From NCBI GenBank assembly GCA_949128115.1, contig OX421964.1:19616892-19680891 (forward strand): a stretch of DNA of 64,000 nucleotides. The letters run 5' to 3'. The notes below the pieces were generated by a model, which worked only from the letters and a program-made list of their open reading frames with translations, was not told where the DNA came from and did no database searches. The DNA comes from Anaspis maculata. Lineage: Eukaryota > Arthropoda > Insecta > Coleoptera > Scraptiidae. The position numbers and the translations under genes are program-made. Shown piece after piece: positions 21,001 through 29,412 of the stretch (its first letter is position 1; the number at the start of each line of letters is the position of its first letter).

Positions 21001-23062
21001 CGAAAACCCTAACAGAAGGCAGATTTTCTATTTTGTACCTTCCAAAAATGCTCCAATAGGGAGGAGATAGGTTCTTATTCGTAAATAATTGAATCTTCGT
21101 GTGATCCTTTATTAAACTATCGTAATTTTCGTACTGCCTAAAAGATAGCCAAACACTCACTTTCCGTAATGCTGTAGTTTGTTTTGTCGTGCATGTGGCG
21201 TCGGCGTGACGTACCGAGCAACCTCCTTCTGTAAATTTGTTGACTGTTGCGAATTCTGACGCATGTTTTTCTTTAATAAAACATGGGTAACCTTGATCGG
21301 ATTCGGTAATCGCGAACATCCATACAAGACAATATTGTCCGTTTCTCGTCTTAGCATGCTAAGCCATTTTTACCAGCAATGCGTTCTCCTAGTGGCCGAA
21401 ACAGGAGAAACGGCCTTATTCCTTCTGTTCCCAGCAATTTAAGCTCAAGCTACTACTAGTCACTTCTCTTTTTCTTATAGTACAATGTTAGCATGGCAAA
21501 TTGTCCCGAAAATCACGGGAATGTACTTCACAGCCACGGACGTTCTCAACTTACCAGAGAAGAGCAATGCGGTTTGCGAAGTGGTTTACTCGCCGTTACG
21601 AATGCAAGAAACCACGGTGAGTTGCTTTTACTTTCGAGAATTCTCTTTAATCCTGATCACATCAATTTTTGAATTTTAAGGCCAAGCTTCTGTTCCCTCT
21701 GCCGGACGGATCGGTCATAAATTACAGCTTGAATGGCAAACCGGGTCCGCCGAACGTCGTTCGCAAGATCCATCGCGACATCATCGCCAAAGTCGACCAC
21801 ACCGAAGTGCTGACCGTGAAAAACTGGCTCCAGACCCAGCAGCACTTCCAAGCGAGCACCGCCACCGTCGGCTTCAGCAAAATGCTGTTCAAAATCTCCG
21901 GCAACGAGCTGGTCGACGTCCCGCCGAACAGCTCCAGAGACTATTCGTGGACCATAACGCCGGTCACCGAAGGAACGATGAACTTGCGCGTCACTTTCAC
22001 CAATCGCACGACCAAAGAGTATTTGTTCTACGAGATTTCGCTGAAAGTTTCCGCCAATCAGTGTTTGGGCACGTTGAGTTTCACGACGTGCGTTCGCATC
22101 CCAATCAGCAAATCCATACGCCTGGAAAATCCTTTGGACGTTGCCGTGACGTACAACGTGACCTGTGCTCATGTCGGATTAAAGTTTGAGAAGAGTATCA
22201 AAATTGAACCGTACCAAGTGGTGAGTTTTTTGTTTTAATCAAAATGTTCGGGATTGACATGGTTTTGTGCAGCACAATTTGGAAATTTTGTACAGTCCCT
22301 TGAAGAGTGAAAACGTAATGCAGAGTCTGGTTGCCAGTTGCAAGGAACTGGGTGCGTCCAATTACAAACTGATTCTTGTATCGTATGCTCCAGTACCAGA
22401 GCCAGCAACGATTTTCAAAGCGTGTTTGGGACAAGTTGCATCTGAAAGCATCAAGATTCAAGGGAAAATAGACTTGAGCTTCCACGTGAGTTTTTCTTTC
22501 ATAATACTTTTGTGCCTCGCATCATCTTGCTTGAATTTTTCACTTGTTTGTCATCAGATCGAAGATCCACTTTTCTACCTAGATAAAGGCGGACACAATG
22601 CCGGCTCAGTGATCGTCCAATTCGAGCCGAACGACATTGATAAGCGCTTTGAAAGCAGACTGTTGGTGAAATCTTCAGACGCTGGAGATTTCATGTACGT
22701 TCATTGACCTAGCTGGTGTTATCGTTTTTGCTATAACTTCCGCTTTTAGATATCCACTTATCGGTGAAAGTCTGCATCCGAAACCTCAAGGGCCTCTCTC
22801 GGTAAAACCGTTGAGTTCGTTGGCGGTGAACTTCAAGAATCCTTTCTCGCTGGAAAAGAAGTTCTTGATCAAGGTGGAACCGCAAGAGTTCCAAGTGAAA
22901 CAGACGGAGGAGCTCCTGGCGGCGAAGAGAAGCATCAAGATCGCGGTCGGTTTGACCAAGAAGAGTCCATCGTCGTATCCGAATAGCGGAAAGCTGACAG
23001 TCACGTGCACGAGTCCTGAAGTGAAGTGGGTGTATTACTTGAAAGAAGATTCTGGGAAATAA
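2364..23062 (+). CDS. HYDIN: HYDIN homologue, C-terminal 3,919 residues in 27 exons (5' part outside window)
   Basis: HYDIN is a giant protein of the axonemal central-pair apparatus, needed for motile cilia and sperm flagella. I joined 27 exons: 2364-3056, 3117-4282, 4339-4793, 5998-6951, 7010-7243, 7298-7416, 7467-7877, 7942-8390, 9228-9738, 9801-9976, 10045-11020, 11076-11309, 11376-11798, 12361-12809, 12862-13042, 13110-13308, 13369-14263, 17427-18410, 18607-18918, 18970-19117, 19183-19352, 19409-19690, 21481-21616, 21681-22220, 22273-22485, 22558-22694, 22750-23062. All junctions are GT-AG and phases agree; the total is 11,760 nt. The chain shows many ASH/MSP-type immunoglobulin-like repeats (DFG..., NxG..., P..G.I.P signatures), the kinase-like insertion and a C-terminus ending VKWVYYLKEDSGK, as expected for HYDIN from recalled vertebrate sequence. 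The first visible residue aligns well inside the family, so about 1,500 N-terminal residues are missing to the left. Five Lys/Ser tracts are lineage-specific additions. Exon boundaries are inferred, not confirmed by RNA. Confidence 0.93.
3117..4282 (+). CDS. HYDIN: HYDIN exon w2, three ASH-type segments
   Basis: Phase 0 to 2. It continues directly from w1 (IGYLERIKVTITATGVIPQ) and holds ASH signatures VINFGYVPIGNSRVYY, LDFGEVRCGDCMVKCLTLNN and LVFDPVIPHTCDNVRFVSVRN. The last parallels the human segment ending NPCNFPIEFYSLEFD. It ends in DFD plus a split Ser codon. Confidence 0.92.
4339..4793 (+). CDS. HYDIN: HYDIN exon w3, lead into the kinase-like domain
   Basis: Phase 2 to 1. It encodes KIYVEEALVRYY..., then an acidic linker, then LFVFYGPSLT. 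This corresponds to the human IAIIIHGTPLS strand and P-loop start. The exon ends one base into the next codon, exactly where the P-loop Gly-Lys should follow. Confidence 0.9.
5000..5412 (+). repeat. Dispersed repeat family R (copy 1, in HYDIN intron)
   Basis: Shares ordered blocks with 59495-59885 (same strand), e.g. gataagc.agg.c..ttttgcattttcaag and attaatgcaatc.cttctcc, and with 48340-48620 (opposite strand). The rest of the 4794-5997 intron shows nothing recognisable. Confidence 0.75.
5998..6951 (+). CDS. HYDIN: HYDIN exon w4, degenerate nucleotide-kinase-like domain with Lys/Ser insert
   Basis: Phase 1 to 1. It begins DYRRAAHQTG and reaches VHSIDRLIIDELL, which aligns without gaps with the human stretch from the P-loop to LSIDSIVLEAV. 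A Lys/Ser tract (about 6240-6510) occupies the place of the human Ser/His-rich insertion. Then IPEDLLRRVLHDAL, DGLVIDSLESEF and CVHFVVFHCKFDD follow the human LPDELLVQIL, GVVFDGLDTLF and IYILNMAQDY order. The donor GTTATA is weak; phase and alignment support it. Confidence 0.88.
7010..7243 (+). CDS. HYDIN: HYDIN exon w5, Lys/Ser-only cassette exon
   Basis: Phase 1 to 1, 234 nt. Nearly every residue is Lys, Ser, Gly or Asn (units such as KKSSKKSSKGSKKGSKKG). There is no ASH motif. Because the exon is phase-symmetric, skipping it would join w4 to w6 in frame. Confidence 0.82.
7298..7416 (+). CDS. HYDIN: HYDIN exon w6
   Basis: Phase 1 to 0, 39 full codons. RKLTARQAEAKEVMDEFDEFF...LEYWNRKTTVLEK is helical in character, corresponding to the region after the kinase-like domain (human ...LLDWDRK-type motif). 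Confidence 0.85.
7467..7877 (+). CDS. HYDIN: HYDIN exon w7, starts with a short Lys/Gly/Ser tract
   Basis: Phase 0 to 0. It begins PYVKRSKKGKKGKKKG and continues to a conserved-looking segment (CLIFNNALSALARPFPKDLI, PVFVIVDNGSKSAQS). 7476-7566 is the third Lys-rich tract. Confidence 0.85.
7942..8390 (+). CDS. HYDIN: HYDIN exon w8, ASH domain
   Basis: Phase 0 to 2. A Ser/Lys-rich start (SKQSQRTSASSRKSKKAK) precedes YFHISQEPFTSRLVMEPGQ, TYKVYFHPLACGTF and YFDFGGILIEPSIPQ, all ASH strands. Confidence 0.88.
8811..8877 (+). repeat. Solo end of the 26-kb foldback family in HYDIN intron
   Basis: caatttcacggctttctg and agagcaagctatggaaaa match the outer arm of the element at 26387-27832. The rest of the 8391-9227 intron shows no feature. 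Confidence 0.65.
9228..9738 (+). CDS. HYDIN: HYDIN exon w9, ASH domains
   Basis: Phase 2 to 0. It joins w8 through a split Thr codon. FHLRNASHLTCASTFTFVN, ALVIEPGCMQNIDMVACP and ISFERMFIEYSCKKGLTVTN are ASH strand patterns; it ends CDFDIQ. Confidence 0.88.
9801..9976 (+). CDS. HYDIN: HYDIN exon w10
   Basis: Phase 0 to 2. VFDSLNRLVYSSGITLLAEV, then LNFGEIKGDTDNTLPFTIMN, closely parallels the human VFDTIDAVGYSQGITLVAE segment. Confidence 0.9.
10045..11020 (+). CDS. HYDIN: HYDIN exon w11, ASH domains split by a ~100-residue Lys/Ser tract
   Basis: Phase 2 to 0. Within one ASH repeat (LYFGYQTLGTEKIRTLEIVN, then FDFNFTIKNLKDLI) a tract of Lys/Ser/Gly repeats at about 10432-10740 interrupts the fold. 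The repeat then resumes with GPFTVIPSTGTVDPGQ. The tract therefore sits in the loop between two core strands. Confidence 0.9.
11076..11309 (+). CDS. HYDIN: HYDIN exon w12, one ASH repeat
   Basis: Phase 0 to 0 (78 aa). LVFNRVCVNKSETVALTLEN, FSLVPSHMTVPEHGTGHLKV and SFAPTSLD form a nearly complete ASH repeat. Confidence 0.9.
11376..11798 (+). CDS. HYDIN: HYDIN exon w13
   Basis: Phase 0 to 0. It starts VFDATLTITCGTDRF (end of the previous repeat) and carries GDFRTESVAFKNVGMVPCTV and the repeat ending VKIHTLNNPFEMKT. Confidence 0.9.
11799..12360 (+). other. HYDIN intron, nothing recognised
   Basis: A 562-bp AT-rich intron between w13 and w14 with normal splice sites; no repeat match to the rest of the window seen. 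Confidence 0.6.
12361..12809 (+). CDS. HYDIN: HYDIN exon w14
   Basis: Phase 0 to 2. IAVSALGYYLDVTLVG, then LDLGYIPLNALAKKYFVIVN and HLKPGASKQIITAFW. The acidic end WDEDSVDETTEEP resembles a linker. Confidence 0.9.
12862..13042 (+). CDS. HYDIN: HYDIN exon w15
   Basis: Phase 2 to 0. It ends LLFPDTFLNN at donor AAT|GTGAGC, leaving a 67-bp intron. A second possible donor at 13064 (AAG|GTGTAC) would add seven residues; the upstream donor gives the better ASH spacing. Confidence 0.8.
13110..13308 (+). CDS. HYDIN: HYDIN exon w16
   Basis: Phase 0 to 1. KETLSFEVENSGLIPMDVDW continues the ASH repeat of w15; a Ser-rich linker follows. Confidence 0.83.
13369..14263 (+). CDS. HYDIN: HYDIN exon w17, ASH domains
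   Basis: Phase 1 to 2. MPLPFTVSPSSAKIPPGQ, FNVTFTPTDVF, QFESVGVGRISTKTFRLTN and a GISREPKVFFDRTHVELP start of a further repeat. The next intron is 3.16 kb and holds a 2.2-kb palindrome. Confidence 0.9.
14774..16945. repeat. Foldback element, 2.17 kb, inside a HYDIN intron (family B)
   Basis: Arms 14774-15787 and 15925-16945 are reverse complements around a ~140-bp spacer. The outer end reads ctacaat.GTGG.GGGGTTA. The same family occurs at 60382-61978. Mirrored open frames in the two arms are a by-product of the symmetry. Confidence 0.92.
17070..17210. repeat. Hairpin element in HYDIN intron
   Basis: ggaccagttttagaacagcg at the left is complemented by attgtaaaactggtcc at the right, with inner blocks gtataaac and agtttatac also paired: a MITE-like hairpin of ~140 bp. 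Confidence 0.75.
17427..18410 (+). CDS. HYDIN: HYDIN exon w18, ASH domains
   Basis: Phase 2 to 2. A split Thr codon joins SALPIT to VTFDPQKVGPLTFD across the palindrome-bearing intron. Later strands include FSFIEHDFGTVLVQ, TIYFHPTSVGKHSV and FVDLGSVMVGKTVSKTVRVIN. Confidence 0.92.
18464..18552. repeat. Short inverted repeat in HYDIN intron before cassette exon w19
   Basis: gctagcaatcttg and caagattgctagc flank a ~60-nt loop, 55 bp upstream of the w19 acceptor; it could form a pre-mRNA stem. Confidence 0.75.
18607..18918 (+). CDS. HYDIN: HYDIN exon w19, Lys/Ser-only cassette exon
   Basis: Phase 2 to 2, 312 nt. The whole exon encodes about 103 Lys/Ser/Gly residues in SKKSSKGSKK-like units. 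Skipping it joins PPN to LPSEQAK in frame. It falls in an ASH repeat between FVVDLWERLPF (w18) and FITIAPNKFSKIRPQQ (w20). Confidence 0.83.
18970..19117 (+). CDS. HYDIN: HYDIN exon w20
   Basis: Phase 2 to 0. YTISDFITIAPNKFSKIRPQ and FVVKFSPKSRLEPFVEK complete the ASH repeat interrupted by w19. Confidence 0.85.
19183..19352 (+). CDS. HYDIN: HYDIN exon w21
   Basis: Phase 0 to 2. VYYQSHDNVEAFCLLKG, then LTFGSVVLGYEVTKSVTLRN: ASH strands. Confidence 0.9.
19409..19690 (+). CDS. HYDIN: HYDIN exon w22
   Basis: Phase 2 to 2. FKWVTGRKGRDFTMTPISGY and IIHFKCPVREHDQKTVTLSN parallel the human RFSWEI...SIQPVKGY and VNFTCQVR...ILLSN segments. The following intron is 1.79 kb. Confidence 0.92.
19691..21480 (+). 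other. HYDIN intron, no feature recognised
   Basis: 1.79 kb without a convincing repeat or exon; short open frames here have no HYDIN similarity. It includes a weakly repeated ccctctcgttc.t motif near 20240 and 20440. Confidence 0.5.
21481..21616 (+). CDS. HYDIN: HYDIN exon w23
   Basis: Phase 2 to 0. TMLAWQIVPKITGMYF corresponds to human QTWNLHPIFEGEHW; it ends SPLRMQETT. Confidence 0.9.
21681..22220 (+). CDS. HYDIN: HYDIN exon w24
   Basis: Phase 0 to 0 (180 aa). LLFPLPDGSVINYSLNG, TEVLTVKNWL, KEYLFYEISLKV and IRLENPLDVAVTYNV are close to the human FFPLPDGTGWLYALHG to KLENPLPYSVTF region. Confidence 0.93.
22273..22485 (+). CDS. HYDIN: HYDIN exon w25
   Basis: Phase 0 to 0. HNLEILYSPLKSENV and YKLILVSYAPVPEPATIFKA correspond to the human FEFQPLKAGE to LKATPALPEKPVHF segment. 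Confidence 0.92.
22558..22694 (+). CDS. HYDIN: HYDIN exon w26
   Basis: Phase 0 to 2. IEDPLFYLDKGGHNAGSV and VQFEPNDIDKRFESRLLV, as in the human VEVLFEPSHLGETKGILIL segment. Confidence 0.9.
22750..23062 (+). CDS. HYDIN: HYDIN exon w27, terminal exon with stop
   Basis: Enters in phase 2. YPLIGESLHPKPQGPLSVKP and the terminal VKWVYYLKEDSGK match the human PLFGMALPPKPQGPFSI and VKWVYYLK end. The TAA stop at 23060-23062 lies inside an AATAAA hexamer. Confidence 0.95.
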
Positions 23063-23063
23063 A
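23058..23063 (+). terminator. AATAAA poly(A) signal overlapping the HYDIN stop codon
   Basis: The hexamer spans the TAA stop. No other AATAAA was seen in the next several hundred bases, so the 3' UTR would be only about 20-40 nt if this is the signal used. Confidence 0.55.
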
Positions 23064-23250
23064 TGTTTAAGTTTTTCCTGGTTTTCTTTTTACAAGAACT
23101 GAGTTTTTATGGGGTTTAAACCTTGCACCACACGATGGCGTGGAATAGCACGCGGGGTGGGTGTGTCAACATTTCTGTGTGGTTCTTTATCCTCAGTCTT
23201 TCCCAGCTTTATTCAGTCGACATTCTCTTTGTATCTCTTGAAAAACCCCT

Positions 23251-26020
23251 TAGTGGGGACGGTACGCGACGAAAATCCCTTGGATACTGCACTTTTGAGT
23301 AGAGTTATAAAACTTGGCACATAGTTTCTAGGGACCATAATAAGAAATTTCGCCCGATGTTCCCAAAAAAAAAATCGACGGAATCCGTTATATAGGCCCC
23401 TTTTTCCAAAATGGCGTCCAAATTTTGAAAATTGGGGATTGGTCGTACAGTGGCGCGCAAAGTATCAATTCCCAACATTTTGACCATAACGAGTTGGTTT
23501 AAGCCACCCCTGACTCGATCCGTCTGATATTTTGGCCATTTGGGCCTTTTTTCCAAAATGGCAGCGAAACTTCGAAAATTGGAATTTGGTCATATAGTGG
23601 CCTGCAAGGTATCAACTCTGGACATTTCGACCATGACAAGTCGATTAAAGCCTACCCCGACTCTACCCAACCTAAATTTTGACCTCAATACTCAATTATT
23701 ATAGTGCTGATTAAGAATTTATTTTTTTTTATCTTGAGAAGGGTTGTGACAAACCCGAGGGAAAACCACTTCTTGGACTTTTTGTGTGTCCAACATGTGA
23801 GTAATCCGGAGAGCAGAATCACCACATTTTTCCGAATGAATGAAATCAGAATCTGAATAAATTATATTTCCATAAAAAGCTCCACCATTGTGAAACATAG
23901 ACTCCCCCCAGTGGCAAAACCTATTTCACGCTAGTATAAAACTGTGACAACCATAAAAACCGTCAAAAGTACATACATATTTACATACTAACTGCAAGTT
24001 GTTTCAGAAAATTTTCATCAGTGCAGAAGAAATTTGGCATGTTGATTAGGAATAAATCCTTGCAAGGTTTGATTTTCTGCATGAGAGAGCGTCCCACTGA
24101 TGTAGAGCATCTGAGTCGACTGTGCGCTATTTATAAATTTTGCACCTTTGCACGAAGCATCAATTCGTAACATTTTGATTATGACGAGTTGATTGAAGCC
24201 ACCTCTGACTCGATTAGGCTGATATTTGGGCCATTGAGGCCTTCTTTCCAAAATGGCGGCCAAACCGAAGTCGACAGGTGGTCGTATAGGGGCACACAAG
24301 GTATCCATTCATGGACATTCCGACCATTGCGAGTCGATTAATACCCTTCCCGACTCGACTTGACTCAAATTTTGACCTCAATCCCTATTCATAGTCCTGT
24401 CCTATTGTCAGTTAAGATCTCGTGGCATCAAAACCGCAAGAAATTTCGAAGTGCAAGTTGGTTGAATATGTACGGAGAGGGATCGAGATAAGCGGTTTTT
24501 GCCGATTTATACGTCGATACGAGTTGTACTTGAAAAGATTTGAGCAGAAAACAATCACAATGTACCTCTTATTGAATACCAACACCAACACACTCTTATC
24601 TAGTGTGTCCAAGGCACAAAGATCTCTCCTATGGGTCTTAGTTTGTCCCATGTGACACATTTTTGGCAAAAAATGTAGGTACAGTGTTAGGTTTTTTGCA
24701 CTTATAGCCGTAAAGTTCCTCATTATTAAAATTAAAACCTGTTCCTGAATCGCAATAAGATTTTTTAGTATCTATGGTAGAACGAATATTATATCTTCGA
24801 GAAAAGCATTACAGCTTTAGCGCCTTATGTACATGGTTCTTTCCCAACCTTGGTATCTGTAAGTGACAAAACGAGTATAATGCAACATGTAGAAATTGGA
24901 TCACCTACAGGAATTAGAATTGAAAAGGAATTCAAGATAGGTGAGAGTTCTGTTCTTCACCAATGTAATAGATGAAGAAAACAGTAAAGAAGAATGTAGG
25001 TGAGCGTCTCGCACAATCGCACAAACGTGCAAATTTTCAAATAAGTTGCATCCCATATCGGCGCACAGTCGACTCAGATGCTCTACATCAGTGGGACGCT
25101 CTCTCATGCAGAAAATCAAACCTTGCAAGAACTTATTCCTAATCAACATGCAACATTTCTTCTACACTGATGAAAAGTAACCAAAGTCTGAGGTCTGAGA
25201 GGCAGAGAGAAGTCTAACCTACAAACACCACTGAGAAACAGCAAATACACGCGATAGAGCGCAGATTTCTCAATCACTGTTATTTCTGGTGATGTAATAT
25301 GTAACCTGACTTATCTTTCAGCACAAATACAAATTCTGAAACAACTTGCAGTTGATATGTATGTACTTTCGACATTTTTTATGGTTTTTACAGTTTAATA
25401 CATGTGTGAAATAGGTTTTGCCAGTGGGGTGGGGAGCCTTTTATTTCTTCGGAAAAATGTAGTGATTCTGCTCTCCGGATTACTCACATGTTGGACACAC
25501 AGAAAGTCCAAAAAGTGGTTTTCCCTCGGGTTTTCCACAACCTTTCTCAAGATAAAAATAAATAAATTCTGAATCAGCACTATAATTGAGTATTGAGGCC
25601 AAAATTTAGGTTGGGTACAGTCGGGGTAGGCTTTAATCGACTTGTCATGGTCGAAATGTCCAGAATTGATACCTTGCAGGCCACTATAGGATCAAATTCC
25701 AACTTTCGAAGTTTGGCTGCCATTTTGGAAAAAAGTCCCAAATGGCCAAAATATCAGACGGATCGAATCAGGGGTGGCTTAAATCAACTCGTGATGTTCA
25801 AAATGTTAGGAATTGATACTTTGCGCGCCACTGTACGACCAATCGCCATTTTCAAAATTTGGACGCCATTTTGGAAAAAGGGGCCTATATAACGGATTCC
25901 GTCGAAATTTTTTTTTGGAACATCGGGCGAAATTTCTTCTTATGGTCCCTAGAAACTATGTGCCAAGTTTCATAACTCTACTCAAAAGTGCAGTATCCAA
26001 AAGCGTACCGACCCCACTAC
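23251..26020. repeat. Foldback element, 2.77 kb
   Basis: Arms run from tagtggggacggtacgcgac (left) to its complement near 26020. They include tcgcccgatgttccc/gggaacatcgggcga and, innermost, gagtcgactgtgcgc near 24120 paired with gcgcacagtcgactc near 25070. Segment 24150-24400 is a diverged direct copy of 23430-23700, so the left arm is partly duplicated. Spacer about 24420-25060 shows nothing. Confidence 0.9.
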
Positions 26021-26199
26021 CTTGGTAGTCAGAATCTCCAACCATGCATGCTACCATTTTTGGACCTTGTTACGTTTAGTCCCCTCAATCAAATTTTGTT
26101 AGATCCCAAACCACTCAGAATAGTGTCTGGAACAAAATCTGCGATAATAATTGCGGATGATTCATTGAATTTTTAGTTTTTTCCCCATCGAAGTCACGG

Positions 26200-26386
26200 T
26201 ACCACGGAACGAATTGGGGTGCTGGGCGGGTATGAAATTAGAAAAATCAGTACGAAGAATGTTGAAAATAAAGGAAAGTGAATAAAATTCACGGGACCAC
26301 AGAGCAAATTGCGATGCTGTGTGGGTAAGAATTGAAAAACAAGAAAATAGCGAAAATCAGTAGGGGTTATAATATCAGTACATATA
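26200..26386 (+). repeat. Degenerate ~100-bp tandem repeat, left block
   Basis: Two units with ggaccac.gagc.aattg.g.tgctg.g.gggta (near 26206 and 26295). The same unit resumes after 27840. Confidence 0.7.
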
Positions 26387-27832
26387 ATCAATTTCAAGGC
26401 TATCTGCATTAGAGCAAGCTATGGAAAAATTATTTTTTGTTGGTAGGAATGAGTAGGAATCCATAACCGTCGTCGCAGATACTTTGTGTAAATGTGGTAT
26501 ATGAAAAGGTTAGGTATTGTGGCAGATGTTACCCGTCGTGCGGTGTGATGCACGTCAAGTCAAAATGTTTAGTTTTATTGGGGAAACAGATGAACGCGTG
26601 TTCCTCGGAGTGTAAATTAGCTGGACACCGTCTTCACGGGTTAGTGGCTCTTTGCTTGTGCTCTGGCAGTGGCGGCCAGTGAGCCAGTGTATAAAATGAC
26701 ACCAAAGGAAGTCAGCGGCAGCACTAAAGGGACGGAAATTTAATAAAAATGCCTGACCAGTGGCCCCAGTGAGGTTGAGAAAATTCGCTCCCATGGACAT
26801 TGATTTATGGAGTTGCACTGTACAAGACAAGGCAGTCGAGACACGACACGTGAGTGCACTCTGTGTTGGAAGATCTTCTCAACATGAAATTATTGACCAT
26901 TTCATGTATGTATTCCCTTCTTCATCTTCTTCTGGCTTGTATGCTGTTTTAGTGTTGTAGAGCACGTAGTACTTCCTACTATCAGTCGGAAAATGGAGAT
27001 GTTCTAATGTTCCTTAATAATACCGGGTGTTTATAAACGTCTGTGATCGCATCGCCTTTGGAATCCGCTCTCGATCACTACAATTGCGCCTGTTACTACG
27101 TTTTTCGGCCTGACCCAAGCCTGCCGCGATCACAGTCTTTTATAAACACCCCGTAGATCCTAGTCATAAATTCACACGTTTATAGAAAAGGTGCTACTAC
27201 CTACTACATGCTCTAGCTCGCTTATACAACACTGAAACAGCATACAAGCCAGAAGAAGATGAAGAAAGGAATACATACATGAAAGGGTCAATTATTTCAT
27301 ATTAAGATCTTCCAACACAGAGTCCACTCACGCGTCGTGTCTCGACTGCCTTGTCTTGTCTTCTTGTACAGTGCAACTCCATGAATCAATGTCCATCCAA
27401 GCGAATTTTCTCAACCTCACTGGGGCCACCACATACTTGGGGCCACTTGACAGGCATTTTCATCAAATTTTCTTCCCTTTAGTGCTGCCGCTGACTTCCT
27501 TTGGCGTCATTTTATACACTGGCTCGCTGGCCGCCCCTACCAAAGCACAAGCAAAGAGCCACCAACCCGTGAGGACGGTGTCCAGCAAATTTACTCTCCG
27601 AGGAATACGGGTTCATCTGTTTTCCCCAAATAAACTAAACATTTTGACTTGACGTACATCACACCGCGCGACGGGTGACATCTGCCACAAATGCCACAAT
27701 ACCTAACCTTTTCACATACCACATTTACACAAACGTTCTGCGACGACGGTTATGGATTCCTACTCATTCCTACCAACAAAAAATAATTTTTCCATAGCTT
27801 GCTCTAATGCTATGGAATAGCCGTGAAATTGA
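26387..27832. repeat. Foldback element, 1.45 kb, inserted in the ~100-bp tandem repeat
   Basis: Outer ends pair atcaatttcaaggct with agccgtgaaattgat; agagcaagctatggaaaaat pairs with its complement near 27790. Arms extend to about 26985 and 27185. Confidence 0.9.
27022..27154. repeat. Small hairpin element at the apex of the 26-kb palindrome
   Basis: gggtgtttataaacgtctgt pairs with acagtcttttataaacaccc, giving a MITE-like hairpin nested near the symmetry centre of the larger element. Confidence 0.8.
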
Positions 27833-27839
27833 TTATAAA

Positions 27840-28236
27840 TAAAACTACGGGACCACGGAGCGAATTGAGGTGCTGGATGGGTAAGAAATTGAAAAACTGA
27901 ACTAAAAGTGTACAAATTAGAAGCAAAAATATGTGAAAATTTCCAGAAAATCAACAAACATATGGAACCGCAAGGCAAATTGGGGTGGTGGGCGGTTAAG
28001 AAACAAAAAACAAACATGAGAAGCAGTAGTTTAAAAGAAGGGATCGAGCAACAAGGAAAAAAGTGGCCCAGGAAACAAACTGGGGTTCTGAGTGGTTAGG
28101 AAATTTGAAGAGGAAATGTTCGAAAAAAAACATGGTATGGAAATTAGCCTAAATCAGTGAAGAAATGAAAGAATCACGGGATCGGAGAACAAATTGGGGC
28201 GCTAGACGGATGAGAAGCTAAAAACACACACGAGCA
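27840..28236 (+). repeat. Degenerate ~100-bp tandem repeat, right block
   Basis: About four units (near 27852, 27962, 28065, 28170) of the same sequence as 26200-26386; together they form one array split by the palindrome. Confidence 0.7.
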
Positions 28237-29010
28237 ACTACACTGCCGGCCAATTGAAGTGATCCAGGGGAATTTTGCTTCCACTTTGATGCCTCACAAT
28301 TTTTGACAGGGAAGTCCTAGAGACATGATTTTTATTTTATTTTGTAGATACATGTCTAAGCAAGCAGTAGCAATGGTTCAGATGTCTTTTTCTTTCAAAA
28401 TGGAAGAGATACAGGGTTCAAAGAGTGAACATGTTTTTTTTCGAAAGTTTGAAGTCGGCTATCGATTTTTTTGGGAAGTCTTCAGAAACGAGAATAAGAT
28501 CAGTGTGTTGCTGCATTTATTCTCTTCAACTTCTTTTACAACTGATGCAGCTAGCTCAACTGGTTCAGATTTTATGTCGCTTTTATTGGGACCTATCTTC
28601 TTTGTAAAAAAAGTTCAAAAGTACTGCGCGAACCATGACAACCAAAGCTTACTTTATCTCTCAATATGTCAATATCTGGAAAATCGAAGATATCTCAACC
28701 TTCCTCGAAACTTCCCATCTTGAAGCGGTACAGGCGTCAAAGAGTAAGTATACTTTTCTATGGAAGTTTGATGTCGGCTATGGATTTTTCTTGAAGGTAT
28801 TCAAAAACGACAATGAGATTCGTTTGCAGCTCAATTTATTCTCTTCAACTTCATTTCTGACTAATGAGGCTAGCTTAACTGTTTCAAATTTTATGCCGTT
28901 TCTATGAGGACCTGATGTCTTTGACAAAAAATACCTGTCTTGAAAACTTATTTATTCAGTACACTGGTTGGTGATTCAGAAACATAGCAACAACAATTTT
29001 AACAAAAAAT

Positions 29011-29412
29011 TCAATAGCGTGTTGGTCCTCCTCTTGCCGTTAACACTGCTTGGCATCTTCTTGGCATGCTACCAATACAATTGTCAATTATTGCCTGATC
29101 AATCAGCGGCCATTCCTCGGCCACTACATCAGCCAGCTCCTGCAAATTGTTTGGCTGTGGAACACGTTTGCGAATGCGCCTTCTCAAAGCATCCCAAACG
29201 TGTTCTATGGGATTTAAGTCTGGGCTTCGCGCGGGCCATACCATCCTTGTGATTCCTTCCTCCTCAAAAAAATCATTCACAACCCGTGCTCGGTGTGGTC
29301 GGGCGTTGTCGTCCTGGTAAATCAAATTCCGTCCTCTCTGGTTGGCGAAAGGTAAAACAACTGGTCTCAAAATTTGATTGAGGTATCTGTCGGCATTAAC
29401 AGTTTGCCGCAG
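29011..29412 (-). pseudogene. Tc1-like transposase, C-terminal part (shifted frame)
   Basis: It continues NADRYLNQILRP, the second Asp in IYQDDNARPH and the Glu in SPDLNPIEHVWD, 34 residues apart (DD34E type), and ends TRY-stop. Without the frameshift the two parts would together be of usual transposase size (about 340 aa). Confidence 0.9.
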
